Source: Chloromonas sp. AAM2
Taxonomy: Eukaryota; Chlorophyta; Chlorophyceae; Chlamydomonadales; Chlamydomonadaceae
Assembly (NCBI GenBank): GCA_004335635.1
Contig: QAXH01005781.1
Location: 1 to 64,000, forward strand
Reading direction: 5' to 3'
Length of the DNA: 64,000 bases
The notes under the pieces were generated by a model. It had not been told where the DNA came from. It did no database searches and was given only the letters and a program-made list of their open reading frames with translations. This document shows positions 10,701-23,000 of the stretch, in pieces; position 1 is the stretch's first letter; every line of letters begins with the position of its first letter. A program made the translations under genes and the position numbers.

Positions 10701-13565
10701 TGAGAACTGCATGGATTGTGAATGGCCTAGAGAGCTACTAGCAGAGGTGAGGCTGGTGACATTCTTACCGAGATGACATTTGATTCAAGTAATGACTGTG
10801 ATGGCCCAGATGTACATGTACTGCTCTGTGCCTGTAGCAGTGTGGATTCTGCTTGGCTCGTGCTGAAGATAGTAAACGTTATACCACCACGAGAGTTATG
10901 GTTTCATTTTGACACTGACAACTCTTTCTCTGGTGCAATGCCTGCAGTTGGTGCGGGTGCTGAAGCTGCCCCAGCTGCAGTCAGCCGGCATCACCTTCCA
11001 GTCCCTAGCAGACAACTTCCCCTTCTCTGCCCTGGCATGGCTATCCAGGTTCGACAAACAGAAGACAAGCGATAACCAGGTATGTCTAATGTATCTGCAG
11101 CTATCTATCTGGGTACACGTTTCCAGCAAGGAAACGGTCACAGGACTAGAAACCAATCAAAGCAGCAAACAAAGTTGCACGGCATGCTCCACGGCATGCT
11201 CCACGGCATGCTCCACCGCATGCTCCACCGCATGCTCCACCGCATGCTCCACCGCATGCTCCACCGCATGCTCCACCGTATGCTCCACGGCATGCTCCAC
11301 GGCATGCTCCACGGTATCATACTCTGTAACTTACACGGCTTCTCTGGTGTCAGTTCACATCGGTGTTTAAGACGCCGATTTCGGACCTGCTCTCAACACA
11401 AATGGTGGTGCAAAAAGAAAACGACATGGCTGCAAAGTTTCTAGGGCTAGCTGGCAGTACTGTGACGAGCTGATGTATCAACGAGTCACAGGTCACAGGC
11501 GGTACTGCACTGCACTGTGTGACGTTTCCTTGTTTTGGCAAGACAGGCCAGTTGAAGGCAGATCAGGAAACGAGCTGCCTGAAGTCGCTTCAGTGTGATT
11601 GCTCAGCCAGATGGCGGCCATATGCTGACCTGCCAGCTCGATGATGCCTGGGTGGGCCTAGAGATTCTTGCGTCTTGTGTAGGCAGATGAGTGGCATGAG
11701 GAACGGTGTGGACATAACTTGAGCAGTGGCATGCACGGGTGTGAGGGTGGTGTAAGGGTGATGTGAGGGTGGTTTGAGGGTGGTGTGAGGGTGGTGTGAG
11801 GGTGGTGTGAGGGTGGTGTGAGGGTGGTGTAAGGGCTGTGTATTGGTGGTGTGGCAAATGTGTGATGTTGCTTACACACGCGTGTGAGGATGGTGGTACT
11901 GGCTTTTGCACCACAATGATGGTATTTACATGCCACATCAACAACAATGGGATTGCTTATGCATGGCTGCAGGTGGACGGGGAAGGTAACACCACCCTTC
12001 ACACAGTAGCAGAGGTGTGTCTGTGGCCCTACTCAGAACATTTGTTCATGTGAAGCTTGGTGAAATAGAAATTGATTGGATTTGGTGGGCAGACCAGACC
12101 AGTCACTTACCTGGTGCATTGATGCGTTACATGCACACACCCGCATCATCACAACCTTAATACGCCTTACACGTTTGCAATGGTGCCACACCGATGTGGA
12201 GCACATCATAAAAACAATGAGCCTTGTTTGCTCTTGTGTGTTTTTGCAGTCAGGTGCCCCCTACGACCTTGTGTTGGGTCTCATGAAGCTCGGTCTGGGG
12301 CCGAACAAGGAGAACAAGGCGGGAGACACGCCTCTACATGTAGCGGCCCGGGCAGGCCATGTGGAGGTGCGGGGAACATGCATGGCATGTGACTGCACGT
12401 GACTCTTGTGATCACTACGTCAGTTGCAGCACCCTGCCTGGCATGTGACTGCACGTGACTCTTGTGATCAATACGTCAGTTGCAGCACCCTGCATGGCAT
12501 CAGCTCTTACCAAGGCGCTAAAGCTAGGGCAGGGTGAGCTGTCCGTCATGTCTATCCATCATGGTCTGTGAGTGTTGCACTGTGAGGCCGCCGGTTGATC
12601 GTGTACCTGTTTACATCAGGGATGGGTACCGCTCTGACCTACTCTGAGCAAGAAAACAAAAGCGAGGCAAACAAAGCAGACTGCGTGTTTGGTTTTGGCC
12701 TGCTGCCTGTCCAGGTGTGCCGAGCTTTGCTGGACGGGGGTGCAGATGCCTTGAAACGCAATGGCAAGAACAGACGAGCCAGGGAGCAGGTGGGCAGTGC
12801 AGGGCACACAGTGCATACATACACTCTTGATAAAACAGTGTATACGGAGGCCCGGGCACTGAAAGGCACTGGTACAGTGGTTAAGGACACCGGTCAGTGT
12901 AATCATAGATGCTGAGCAACATGTACCCATCTGCATCCATATCCGATACCTCCCACTAGAGAGAGACGAAACCGCAATCTCAACCATTGGCTGCTGGCGT
13001 TAAAGTCCGCCTTGACGTCCTCCTTGACCTCTCCTAACGTGACCTTGGTCTCGGGTGTTGAGGACACGGGAGCTTACCAACAACTCCTACTGGCTTCCTT
13101 GCCATTTGAGCGGGTGCTGTACACACAGCTTCACAAGAAACAGCTATCAACTGTCTATGTGACGTGCACTGCATACCGCACGCAGCCCAAGATACCCGAT
13201 GCCACTCGAGAATTCCTCATGGCAGCAGGTGAGACTGACTTCAGGGATACCACCGTACCAGTTCCTATAGCTGAACCTGTGTCTCAAGCACATCCAATCT
13301 TCGAGGCAGTTCTAAGCAACAACACTCTGGTTACATCCTGGCAACTCTTGGCACGTTCACGGCCAGAAGAATCCCCACAAGTCCTTCCACTGGACAAGGC
13401 ACTGCCTAAGCGCCAGGACACCGTACTAATTGATCCTGCGCTTGACATTGGTGATGTTCAGAGGATGCCGCCAAGGAGCGCAAGGCCAACAAGCAGAGCG
13501 AGCTGTGGGATGACAAGATGCGCGGGACGCAGACTGAGTCGGCATGCGCATGTGGTGTTCTTTGA
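7758..13565 (+). CDS. Ankyrin-repeat protein, 10 exons
   Basis: Exons: 7758-8034, 8278-8519, 8881-8982, 9495-9632, 9928-10021, 10454-10650, 10948-11079, 11973-12014, 12250-12366, 12715-12789, and a final 13464-13565; phases agree and give 505 residues (the first two exons form one unit of 173 codons). Ankyrin signatures recur: TPLHAAVRTN, LHWAAANKES, TPWHIAAACG, TPLMHLVAAG, SALDLAIASG, TTLHTVAESG, TPLHVAARAGH followed by CRALLDGGAD. The middle repeats are degenerate. The C-terminus is lysine-rich then Cys-containing (SACACGVL). Ankyrin arrays bind partner proteins; the partner is unknown. The acceptor of the exon at 10454 was chosen because it restores phase. The last exon is least certain. 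Introns carry several minisatellites. Confidence 0.75.
9801..9917. repeat. 49-bp tandem repeat, about 2.4 copies
   Basis: Copies begin at 9801, 9850 and 9899 (partial) with GTGCAAAGTGTGATGTCTG or a close variant. The array lies in an ankyrin-gene intron and the partial third copy runs to within 10 bases of the acceptor before 9928. Confidence 0.85.
11181..11320. repeat. 12-bp minisatellite (CATGCTCCACSG), about 11 copies
   Basis: A nearly perfect array of a 12-base unit with G/C variation at the eleventh position lies in the ankyrin-gene intron 11080-11972. Variants are grouped: G units at both ends and C units in the middle. Confidence 0.9.
11740..11838. repeat. 11-bp minisatellite (GTGTGAGGGTG)
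   Basis: Roughly eight or nine copies of a G/T-rich 11-base unit follow the 12-bp array in the same ankyrin-gene intron. The plus strand carries regular GGG runs separated by GTGTGA. Confidence 0.85.
12384..12495. repeat. 56-bp direct tandem duplication
   Basis: Two nearly identical 56-base copies (12384-12439 and 12440-12495) starting with GGCATGTGACTGCACGTGAC lie in the ankyrin-gene intron after 12366. Confidence 0.85.
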
Positions 13566-13639
13566 CAAGCCAGAGGCGTGCCTGTGCTCTGCGCCTGTGA
13601 TATCCCCGAAGAGTGGCCAAATGCATTTCAGGTATTCCT

Positions 13640-13644
13640 TGTAA
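13640..13644 (+). promoter_or_regulatory. Possible TGTAA poly(A) signal of the ankyrin gene
   Basis: TGTAA lies about 75 bases past the proposed stop at 13563-13565, a fitting position for a chlorophyte polyadenylation signal. It also supports the chosen gene end. Confidence 0.45.
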
Positions 13645-15508
13645 GGTTGACGTTCAGCCTTGGAGGTTTGCATGGAATAGAGAATCAAATTAAATCAAAT
13701 CAACCGCCAACTCAACATACACACAGCAGGCACAGGCACACTGAAATCTAGTCCACAGTGTTGGCATCAATCAAGCACTTGCCAATGCTGACAGCATGGC
13801 ATGTCACCATGCCAGCATGACGCTGCGCCATGTAGAATGCTGACAAGCCCAGGTACAGAGTTGGTTACATAGTCTAGGAAGAATGGCAAACTCCTTGGCA
13901 CTGCGTATCAACCTGGGAGCTGTAGATAATTGTCAGACCAATCAGATGATAACAGCGCACATGGGTAGCCATCAAGAAGGTAATCCTACAAGCGCAATGA
14001 CATGCCAGACAAGTGAAAGACAAACACATTCAGCCACTACTGACACAAGTCAATACAGCAGTTTTGTCAGCATACGCCAATGGTCTCTCTGATTTTGATT
14101 ATGCCCCAACAGGTTGTGCCAGTAACGCGCATGTGACAGTGATGCTTTCTCTCATGATTGGTTATTGTCAGCCTTACTGGATTGCTCAGGGTTGGCTGGA
14201 ACGGTATCCAGTCTCGTCTCTTGCATGTCTTGCTAGCGTTTGCGCTCGGTGCATATGGGCCCAATCAGCTATACTGCATCCTGTCTGTACTTGTTGAAAG
14301 AATGTATGCAAGAGTTTGACCACAGCGAATAATTAGTGTGTGCAGCCTGGGCCATGCATCTGTTCCTGAGCCCGGGTACTGGTTTGTGTTTCAAGTTTCA
14401 GGCAGTGTGTCGTAGGTGATTCAGCTAAGCAGTGTGTGCAGGCTGGGTCGTAATCTGCGGTAAATCGAGGCTGAACTGTCCACCAGCTTGACTACCTTGC
14501 CATCGGTCTGTACAATCTGCAGACAGGCAAGACAGTGAACGACCAGAGGACGAACAATTTGCCTCGGTCATGGCAAGGGTGAAGTTGCATCAGTGCACGC
14601 ATCAGAAGGCAAAGGGCACGGAAGCTAGAGCATGGCACGACAGAGGAAGCCATACCAGGCTCACCCATGCAATGGTGTCATTAGGCAACGGCAGGCATGC
14701 CATGAAATGTGATCAACGATTTTGCCTGCGATAACAGGCCATGCGACCACCAATGGCACTGCAGGCATCACAAGCCCTGCAACATCACTGGCAACGCGTC
14801 CTCGGCGGAACCACATGCAGGAGAAGTCAAGTGGAGGGTGGGCCACATGCGAGAGAAGTCAAGTGGAGGTTGATGCTTGCAGCTTGACTGTGTCTCCCAA
14901 TATTGGTGGTTAACAGACCCACCATGGGGTGCAACTCCCCTTGCAGCTAAGGTCACTAGGCCGATGTAGTGAGCTAACCAGATTGTGTTGTGTGACCGAG
15001 TGCGTACACTAGCAATCCAACTGCCTGCCCTGTGCCCAAGGTTCAAGTGCAGCATTGGTGCAGTGTTTTCAGTGCACTATGGTCAGTCATGGCGTGTGGG
15101 CGGTGTCTGGTGCACACATGCGCTGCACTACTTCACACAGTCATAGCGGGTACGAACAGAAGTCAAGGGCGTACTGCACCGTACTGCCCCACATGTGCGT
15201 TATTCATACATAATACATGTGCATATGCTCAAAGTCTCAGTTGCAGGCGTGAACCCAGGCAGGTCTTCTACAGGGCTTAGCCCTGTTTTGGGCAGGTGGT
15301 GTTGTCAGGCGACCTGGCAAGGCCTTGATCATCATAGCCTGTTTGGATACCTATTGCTCAGTACGCGGACAGCAATTAAACCTTCTGCAGAATGAGTTTA
15401 CTAAAGACCGCCATGGGGTGACCACAACATGGGCACGTCCTACCTCGCATTAAATCATCTGGGACATTCAACCACACCGACGACGGGCGCGGTTGGGCGT
15501 TATCGTAT
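13645..15508. other. Spacer between ankyrin and J-domain genes
   Basis: No convincing coding exon was found on either strand. A segment near 14922 (ATGGGGTGCAACTCCCC) is closely repeated at 29036 in another spacer, suggesting an old dispersed repeat. The last part should contain the promoter of the gene starting at 15509. Confidence 0.45.
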
Positions 15509-18500
15509 ATGAGATTTGTCGAACGCATGCTGCGTAAGTGGAAAAACATCCGCAGAGAAATAACGGACAGCCTCACACCTTTGATAACCGCCATGTTTGA
15601 CCGTCATGAACGGACCTCCGCCAGGCCAAACACAGCGTTTAAGCCTGTTACCGAGGCCATGCAGGCTTTGGCTTTCCATGGCAGCAGTTGCACGCCGGGC
15701 ACCTGGCATAGAGCAGCCAGCCTGCATGCTCGGTCCCAGCTGGCCCAGCCGCCCCAATGTGTAAGATGTGCGCAGCACAGGACACTCAAAAGGCTCTGTG
15801 TGAGAGCAAGAGCTGCAGCTCAAACTGGTGGGTGTTATACAGCAGCTGCAGCTGCATGTGAAACCTTGGCAGCTCTCTGTGTGGGTTCTTTACAGCTGCA
15901 CGTGAAGCTTTCTAAGTCCCACCAACAATCCGTCCCTGCATGTCATCAACATAGCTGTTAGCCAGTCTGATACTGGTTCCAGAGCAGCTTGCTCCTTCTT
16001 CACCACTACCACGTGCACTGCACAGTCCACCTGGCACAGACCATGCTGGTATGGCCCCAGCCTCGGGGCCTGAGACCACGTGCTTTCAGCAAAGCAGAGC
16101 TAAGCGCAGTGCCAACCAAGGGGGAACCACTTCCATGTCTCTCCTTCTCCTGATCGCCCTGCAAGGCAACTGCCAGTCTCTGGTTGGCTTGTGGTGCGTG
16201 CAGGACAGAGCAACCTCTATGCTGCGCTAGGTGTGGCCCCTGATGCGGATGCCGCTGTCATCAAGACAGCCTACAGGCAGCTGGCCAGGCAGTGGCACCC
16301 GGACCGGTACCACGGACAACCAGCCCTGCAGGCAAGACCAGCTGGGACTCACAAGCATCGTATGCATATTGAGGTGGTTTGCATGAACACGGCAAAGCTA
16401 CGTCATTAAAATTCAAGAAGCTATCGGACAAGCATTCTGTAGCATGTAGAATTATGCCAGTGATGCCATGCCGCATGACAGTTATTTTACAGCTATCTAC
16501 ATCACAGGCGTTGTGGCACACTGCAGCTGCGGTGCTGTAGACCAAACACTCTAGGTGATTTGCAGCCGCCACCTCAGCCTAAGCAAAACACGAGTGTGCG
16601 CCCCCCGAGGTGCCATGCCATGTTCAGTTGTGCTGATTTGTACTTCTTGTTGCTTTGCGGTCTTCAGTCATGCCAACACCAGAAGAACAGTTTCTGGCAT
16701 CTCCAAAGGTTGCAACACACCGCATTCAAAGGGTTACAGTCACTGAGTGAGCTATGCCTGCAAACATTATCATTATTGTTACTATTACTACATTACTACA
16801 TTACTATTACTATCATTACTATTACTACATATGGTGCCCACTACATGCAGGCTGAAGCGGCTGCCCGGCTGCGTTCAATCAATCACGCCTACGAACTCCT
16901 GTCTGACGCCGCACAGCGGCAAGCCTACGACCAGACACTCCACGTTGTGCAGGTACTATTCCAGGGGGCACCTGCGCTAGTTGCTATTGTTGGCAGGGTC
17001 AATAAACCTGATGGCACAGGACCTTTTCAAGAGGTTTAGAGGCAAGTGCATCAGAAAATGCGCTTTTGAGCATTCAAGGGGGCAGCTGCACTCGTTGCTG
17101 CTATGAGTTGATTTTATCAATCAAAGGGAGCAGCTGCACTCGTTAGGGAGTCGTAGGGAAGGGGCTGGCCAACACTCAAGGGGATGAAGCATTTTGACAG
17201 CAGCAATAATAATACTGCGGCCAAAATCCACGTCAGTGCCCTTACTTCAGGCAACCCCGCGTCAAGGCCTTTGCAATACTAAAGCTGATAATGATGATGA
17301 TGATGATAGTACTGGTGCTGCACAGGCTGCTGAGGCTGCGTACGTTGCTGCTGAGCACAGGCCTGACTTGAGTCCAGAGGACCTCACGGCGCTCAGGGAA
17401 GCCATGGAGAGAGCGCAGCAGGCCTTGGTAAAGGTCAGACGGTGTATGTGTGTGTTTGTATGTACAACAATACAGATATATAGATTATTGTGTGTGTGAG
17501 AAGGAGAGAGAGAGAGAGAGGCGGCACGGGTGTAAACAGTCAGGCTGAGCTTCTGGCACCCCACAGCTTCCTGTGAAGCTTGCATGGAGAAAAGGCTCTT
17601 TACAAGAAGCTGTGAAGGTCGTGTATGAGGCAGGGGTGAGATGCAAGCTACCACTCAATGCATTCATGCAGTCACCTGCGCGCTGCAGACCATGCGACAA
17701 AACCATGACGTTTTGCGTGTTGTGTCATATGTGTCATATGTTTTGTCTCATGCTGTGTCATGTTCAGCATTGCTGTGGTTGCACCGCTTTGCCTGCCACA
17801 GGCTGTGAGGGCTCGCACTAGAGCGCGGGAGGCACAGAGGGCACGCAAGGCTGGGGTCAAGGTGGGGCTTCAACACACGCACAGCAAGATTCACTGATGT
17901 GGCTGATGGTATCATAGCAGACATAGCAGGGTTCAAACGCATTTCTCTGCTCTGCAAAGCAGAGCCACCAGGCGTGGCCTGGGATTCCTTCTGAGCACAG
18001 CACTGCAGCCTGTGCACCTGCATGTACACACACTATGCATATGCCAGTTTTGCACTCGATTGAGGCAGTTTTCTGTTAAGTAGTCCAAGTTGAGATGACT
18101 CCTGTCAGACATCAGACTCCTGTCAGATGGACCAGACATTCCACCCTGCCCTTGTAACAGTGGATGGTTTGCGCTGTGTGCGCCCCATAGGCCTCATCTC
18201 CTGGCGCCACCAAATCTTCTGAGCCAAGCTCAACTGTCAGCACCCCCCGGGCGCCGGGCAGTGACGAGGCATTGCCCCTCCCGCCCCAAGCAGCCAGGGC
18301 AGCTCAGCAGGCAGCAAGAGAGGCCAAGCAACAGGCTAGGTCAAGCAGACGACAAATGCGAAGGGAGGCGAGCCAGGTGTGTACTGCTACTGTCATGGAA
18401 CTGGCCACAACAGTGTAAGCTTGCAAGCCTGTCTAGTGAGACTGGGAAACGAGCGGGCTTTGGGTGTTTGTTTTGAAATGGGCGTGATTCGTGATCATGT

Positions 18501-18986
18501 TGATGTAAGCCTTGATGTGCCATCTGCCTTGAGGTTTGTTGACTCCAGCAATCCGTGCGTGTGGTTGTCTGAGGCCTCTTCTTGCTGTTGTCAAGCTTTG
18601 TTGTACAAACTACTTTGGGTCTTGCGTATCTGGATTCGCTAGCGTTTGGGTTCCTACTTCCTCCCTGTTTTTTCTACTGTCTTTACAACTTGTCCTGACT
18701 TCAGGTGCGAGCCTGGGCGCAATGGGCTGAATACGAGGCAGCCGGTCTGCAACGACAGGTGTCACAGCAGATCCAGGCACAGCAACAATCGGATGACTCT
18801 GGCTCTGAAGAAGAGCATATGGTACATGATGAACATCTGTCTGAATTGTTAGGAGGCTTGGCAGTCCCACCACCATTTCAGAACGGCACAGGGATCAAGC
18901 AGGAGCCAACCAGTAAAGCACGGACTAGACAACGATCTGCGGACAAATCTGAATTCATTTGGCCAGGAGAGGATTGGATTGAGTGA
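15509..18986 (+). CDS. Small J-domain (DnaJ-like) co-chaperone, 8 exons
   Basis: J-domain proteins stimulate Hsp70 ATPase. Exons: 15509-15533, 16204-16331, 16851-16952, 17251-17433, 17567-17635, 17802-17861, 18191-18376, 18705-18986, giving 344 residues in a consistent frame. The J domain is at the N-terminus (about residues 12-75): NLYAALGVAPDADAAV, an intact HPD at 40-42, and INHAYELLSD. The rest has an Asp-rich stretch, an Ala/Arg/Gln-rich probable helix (AARAAQQAAREAKQQ) and an acidic C-terminus ending GEDWIE. No G/F region, zinc fingers or membrane segment is seen, so it is a type III J protein of unknown client. The 25-base first exon is inferred from a GTAAGT donor and matching phase. 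The J domain is split by a GC-AG intron (donor GCAAGA at 16332). Confidence 0.78.
16332..16850 (+). other. GC-AG intron within the J domain
   Basis: The exon ends CTGCAG and the intron starts GCAAGACC; no GT donor keeps the frame. Joining to the acceptor before 16851 reads PALQ-AEAAARLRSINHAYELLSD, which restores the conserved J-domain helix. Near its 3' end the intron carries a TTACTA-rich microsatellite at about 16777-16830. Confidence 0.75.
17502..17520. repeat. GA microsatellite
   Basis: A run of about nine GA dinucleotides lies in an intron of the J-domain gene, 46 bases before the acceptor of the exon at 17567. Confidence 0.85.
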
Positions 18987-20044
18987 GAGTGCGGCATGTG
19001 AACATGGTGAAGCTTCCTGATTTTTCTCATTCTTTGCCGTGTGTGTGCACACGAGTGTGTGGTTGAAGCAGGGTGGAGCCACTGATTGCCGTGTGCCACA
19101 CTGAGGCCTGTTGGTTCATGTTGGTCATAAGGCCAGGGCACACGGCCCTCTTCTTTTGTTACCCATGGCGTGCATGATGATAGGTGTCTTGGGGTTTTTG
19201 TGCCGAGGCTGCGTGTTGTGCGTGAGGACGCAGCATGTTCCATCCAGCAAGGTGTTCCATCAGCAGCCACAGTAGATAACAACAGCTCCGATTGAGCAAC
19301 CCCAAGCATGGGTGATTCAATTCTTCAAATTCTCACTGTGTTGTGATCAGCATGTTACATGGCGTGGGAGGACAGTTGACCTGCACTGCTCACTGCACGT
19401 GCTTTCCACAAGCAGCCATCCAATCATTCGTACCATGTGTTGTCATCATATTGTCATCGGGGAATTCAAAACAAGCCGGGCAAAGACAAGTGGTATTGAA
19501 ATCAGTAGACTTAACAATTGTCTACCTGGCTGATTCGATTAAGCAGGCAGTTGCCTTGTAGGGATTCATTTGTGTTGCAGACATCACGTCAGTCTTGGTC
19601 ACTCGGTCTTGCACCCCAATCTCAAAGAAGAGATGTGCACATCCTGCATGTATTTCTGATGAACTCGCTACTGCACATGCATGCAGGCACTACACAGGTA
19701 GTATAGCTCACACGCAATCCACTCTAATCAGACACAACCATCCCAGCAGTACCAGAAAGCAGGTGCCTGATCGCATGCCAGGGGCACATAGCATCCCATT
19801 AAGATGATTGTAGCGCATAACTTTCTCACTTGAACACTCAGCACAACCTGACAGGATATGCAATAGACAATCCATGCCAGTTTCCTAGTCCACCGATACC
19901 GTGTCAATGCAGGTGGAAGGCAGGACCACGCAATATAAAGCAGCAGTCAAGCAATAAGCAGGTGTACTATTCGTGCCAGATGACAGCATTAACATGTCAG
20001 CACCGCAAAATCGTATTATCATGTGCAAGCAGCTTGGTGACAGG
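18987..20044. other. Convergent spacer between J-domain gene and glsA homologue
   Basis: Both flanking genes end here, so two 3' UTRs are expected. No coding exon, RNA gene or clear repeat was identified. No TGTAA was noticed close behind either stop. Confidence 0.4.
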
Positions 20045-23000
20045 CTATTCATCGCCGTCATCACCCCCTGCACCTCCCTTCTTAGCTCGAAATGCCTCTC
20101 TCATTTCTTTGAAGCGCTTGAAGCACTGTGCCTTGCTCTTGCCTGGCACCACTTCTGACACACGATCCCACCTGCAAAACCAGCAAACATAACCATCACA
20201 ATGCGGCACATCGCTTGCTTGCTCATGGCATGTTACTTCGTGGCTGCTTGGGCTCAGTGGTCAGATGTCAATCGACCCTGGGGTCAAGTTGAATGTAGCA
20301 ACAACAATCAGTTGACGCCACACCCATCGCTCTGCAAGGAGCTGTGCATGCTCATGACAGGTACCAACCAGCAGCATACAGGGTGCCTGTCACCAGAGTT
20401 GTCAGCCAAACATCCCTGGAACAGTTGGGCGAACCCAATGGGCGAACCCAATGGGCGAACAGGCTGTAACGGCACGGAGGATCGAGCCCTGAACCTGGCT
20501 GCTCTCACCTCTCTTGCCCCAGCTCCTTGCCAAACTGTTTGAGCGCCTTGACCAGCGCTAGCTCCTGTTCCTGGTTCCAATCGCCTGCAACCAGTCAGTC
20601 AGTCACATGCAGTGGTGAGCGCACATGCACTAGCAAATGCAGCCATGCGGCGTGCTCATGCCGATGACGCATGCAACAGGACAGCCCACGCCATCCCCTG
20701 AGTGCAATCAGCCCCTCGCAACCCATACACATCTACGTTAGATGTTGCTGGCAGTTGTGTTGATGTTGCATGCCTGGTGGACCCAACGATGTGATGAAGC
20801 GATCCGGGTTTGCCCATTCCAGGCTGTCACAATCAGTGGTTGGAGATGCCCACCTGGTGCAGCCATGGCTGCTGGTGCTGCCTTCTCAGCAGCAGCTGCC
20901 TTGGCGGGTGCCGCTGGCTGTGCCGGTGGTGGAGCGGATGTGGCTGTGCTGCTACCAGCTGCGCTGGTAGATTGAGGCGCAGCGGTGGCAGTTGATGCAC
21001 TGCTGGCAGTGGCAGCCTCTGCTTCAGCTATGTTCAAATCGGTCAGCACCTGAAGGCAGGGACCAGGAACGAAACGATTTTGATTAATTGCGCTCAAAGG
21101 CCACGCAGTGTCATGCTGACCTTGCCAATTCTCTGTATATAACTGAGCCTTGCTGCCCCTTCACAACAAGGGCTGTCGACTGCACCAGTGAGACGATTGT
21201 GGTTATGAATGCGAATCGTAGCTCGCAATGCTTGTACAATGTGACATATTTGCCATGCACTTGCATCAGCTGTATGTACCTGTGATGCTGCGGCGCCCGC
21301 TAGGTTGACATTGACATCAGTGAAGGCATGCACCCGCAGGTCGGCGACGTTGGTGGTCTCAGCGCGCTTCTTGATGCCTGCACGGAAGTCCTCCTGAAAC
21401 CAGGCGGCAAACGATGACAACCCCAGTCAGGTAAACCACCGTCTTGTCCTTTCCTGTTGCGTGGTTGGAATACGAAACTGCCAGGCAGCAAGTCAACGTC
21501 ACGCCCACTGGCTGTGTATACCGGCTGTGCTGTCAACGCCATCTGCCTCACACCAACGTGACGTGTTTCTTCCTGACGCAAAGTCCTGTATGGTGGTGAC
21601 TTAGAAGCCAAACAACGTTACTTCTGGGTAACCTCTGGCTGACCCTTTCAGTGCAATCTCTGCCCCTTGCTGACAAACCACAAGTCCACTGCAGCCTGGT
21701 TGCTCACCTGCGCCTTCATGCGTGATGCGCTCATGCCCTGCCGCTCCTTGACCATGAGCAGCACCTCCTCGAGGGACCTAGTGCGCACGTACGCAGCAAC
21801 TGCATCCCAACGCTTTGGAGTGCCCTGAAAAAACACGTGATGAATTGTAGATTGTAACTGTACGTGGTGTGTTGAACGGCATGTCATGGTGCCAGCCTGC
21901 TACCCATTGATTGATTCCCTAGTCTGACAGCCACTGCCATGCAATTTCATCCCATCATGGGCTGAGGTGACCGAAGTACGTGGATGGCCCGAGTTCAGCT
22001 TATAAGTAGACGGGTGTGTCCCGGCATGCCATGTAGCTGTGCCGCACCTGTGGAAACTTTGCCACTGCTTTATCCAGCATGCGAAGTTCCTCGTCGTTCC
22101 ACTCGCGCATGGCTTCAAGCTTCTTGGCATGTTCCCGCTTGGCTTGATTCTGCGCATGCATTGGCCATCACAGGACAAGTGAAAGCGGTACACAGGTGCG
22201 AAATACAGAAGCACTGCCGAGGTCACAGCAAGCGCCCAGAAGCTCACCTGCCAGGGCAGCAGAAGGGCACAACACACCAGCCTACCAGAAAGGTTCTGCA
22301 CGGCTACCAAGCATGCCTCAGGCTGGCTATCTTGTCTGTATGAGCCCGCCTTGCATTCTCAAGCGAATTCCCATCCCGCCCATCCCTGACCCACCCTGAG
22401 TGCTTCTTCCGCCTCTCTTTTCTGCCTTTCCTTCGCTGCCGCCTCCATGGCCGCTGCGCCCAACAGTTCAGTGAGCGCTGCTATGATGATCTCCTGCTGC
22501 TGATCGCGCGAGATGCCAAAGGCAAACAGTGACTCGCACAGCGCCTGCACAAATACAAGGGGTTTTAAGGTGGGTTAGTGCAGGTACAAGCGATGCAGGA
22601 CTAAGGCATCACGGCATCATGCATTCGGCAAACATGCCCTTCAATTGTGTAAGAATGGAAGGAGACACCCTTCCGTGAGCAGCCGAGGTTGAGGTGGGTT
22701 GGTGCAGGTACAAACGGTCGTCTAAATGAGTGAAAGCGCGTCATGCAAACTACGTGTCTGCCGCACATGCTGAGTTTGCCTTCAGGTGCAAGAAATCACA
22801 ATCCTCGGGCCGGTGTTGCGGACCAAGTCCCTTGATGGCAGAAAATGCATTAAGCAATACATCTGAGGACGTTGCTAGTTAAGCCTATCGCTTCACAGGC
22901 CCAGACCGGCCAGGAGTGCTCTGTGTTTGCAATGCCAGCCTCAGTACGGCTGTGACACACCTGACACCCTGCCTATGTGTTTGCAATGCCAGCCTCAGTA

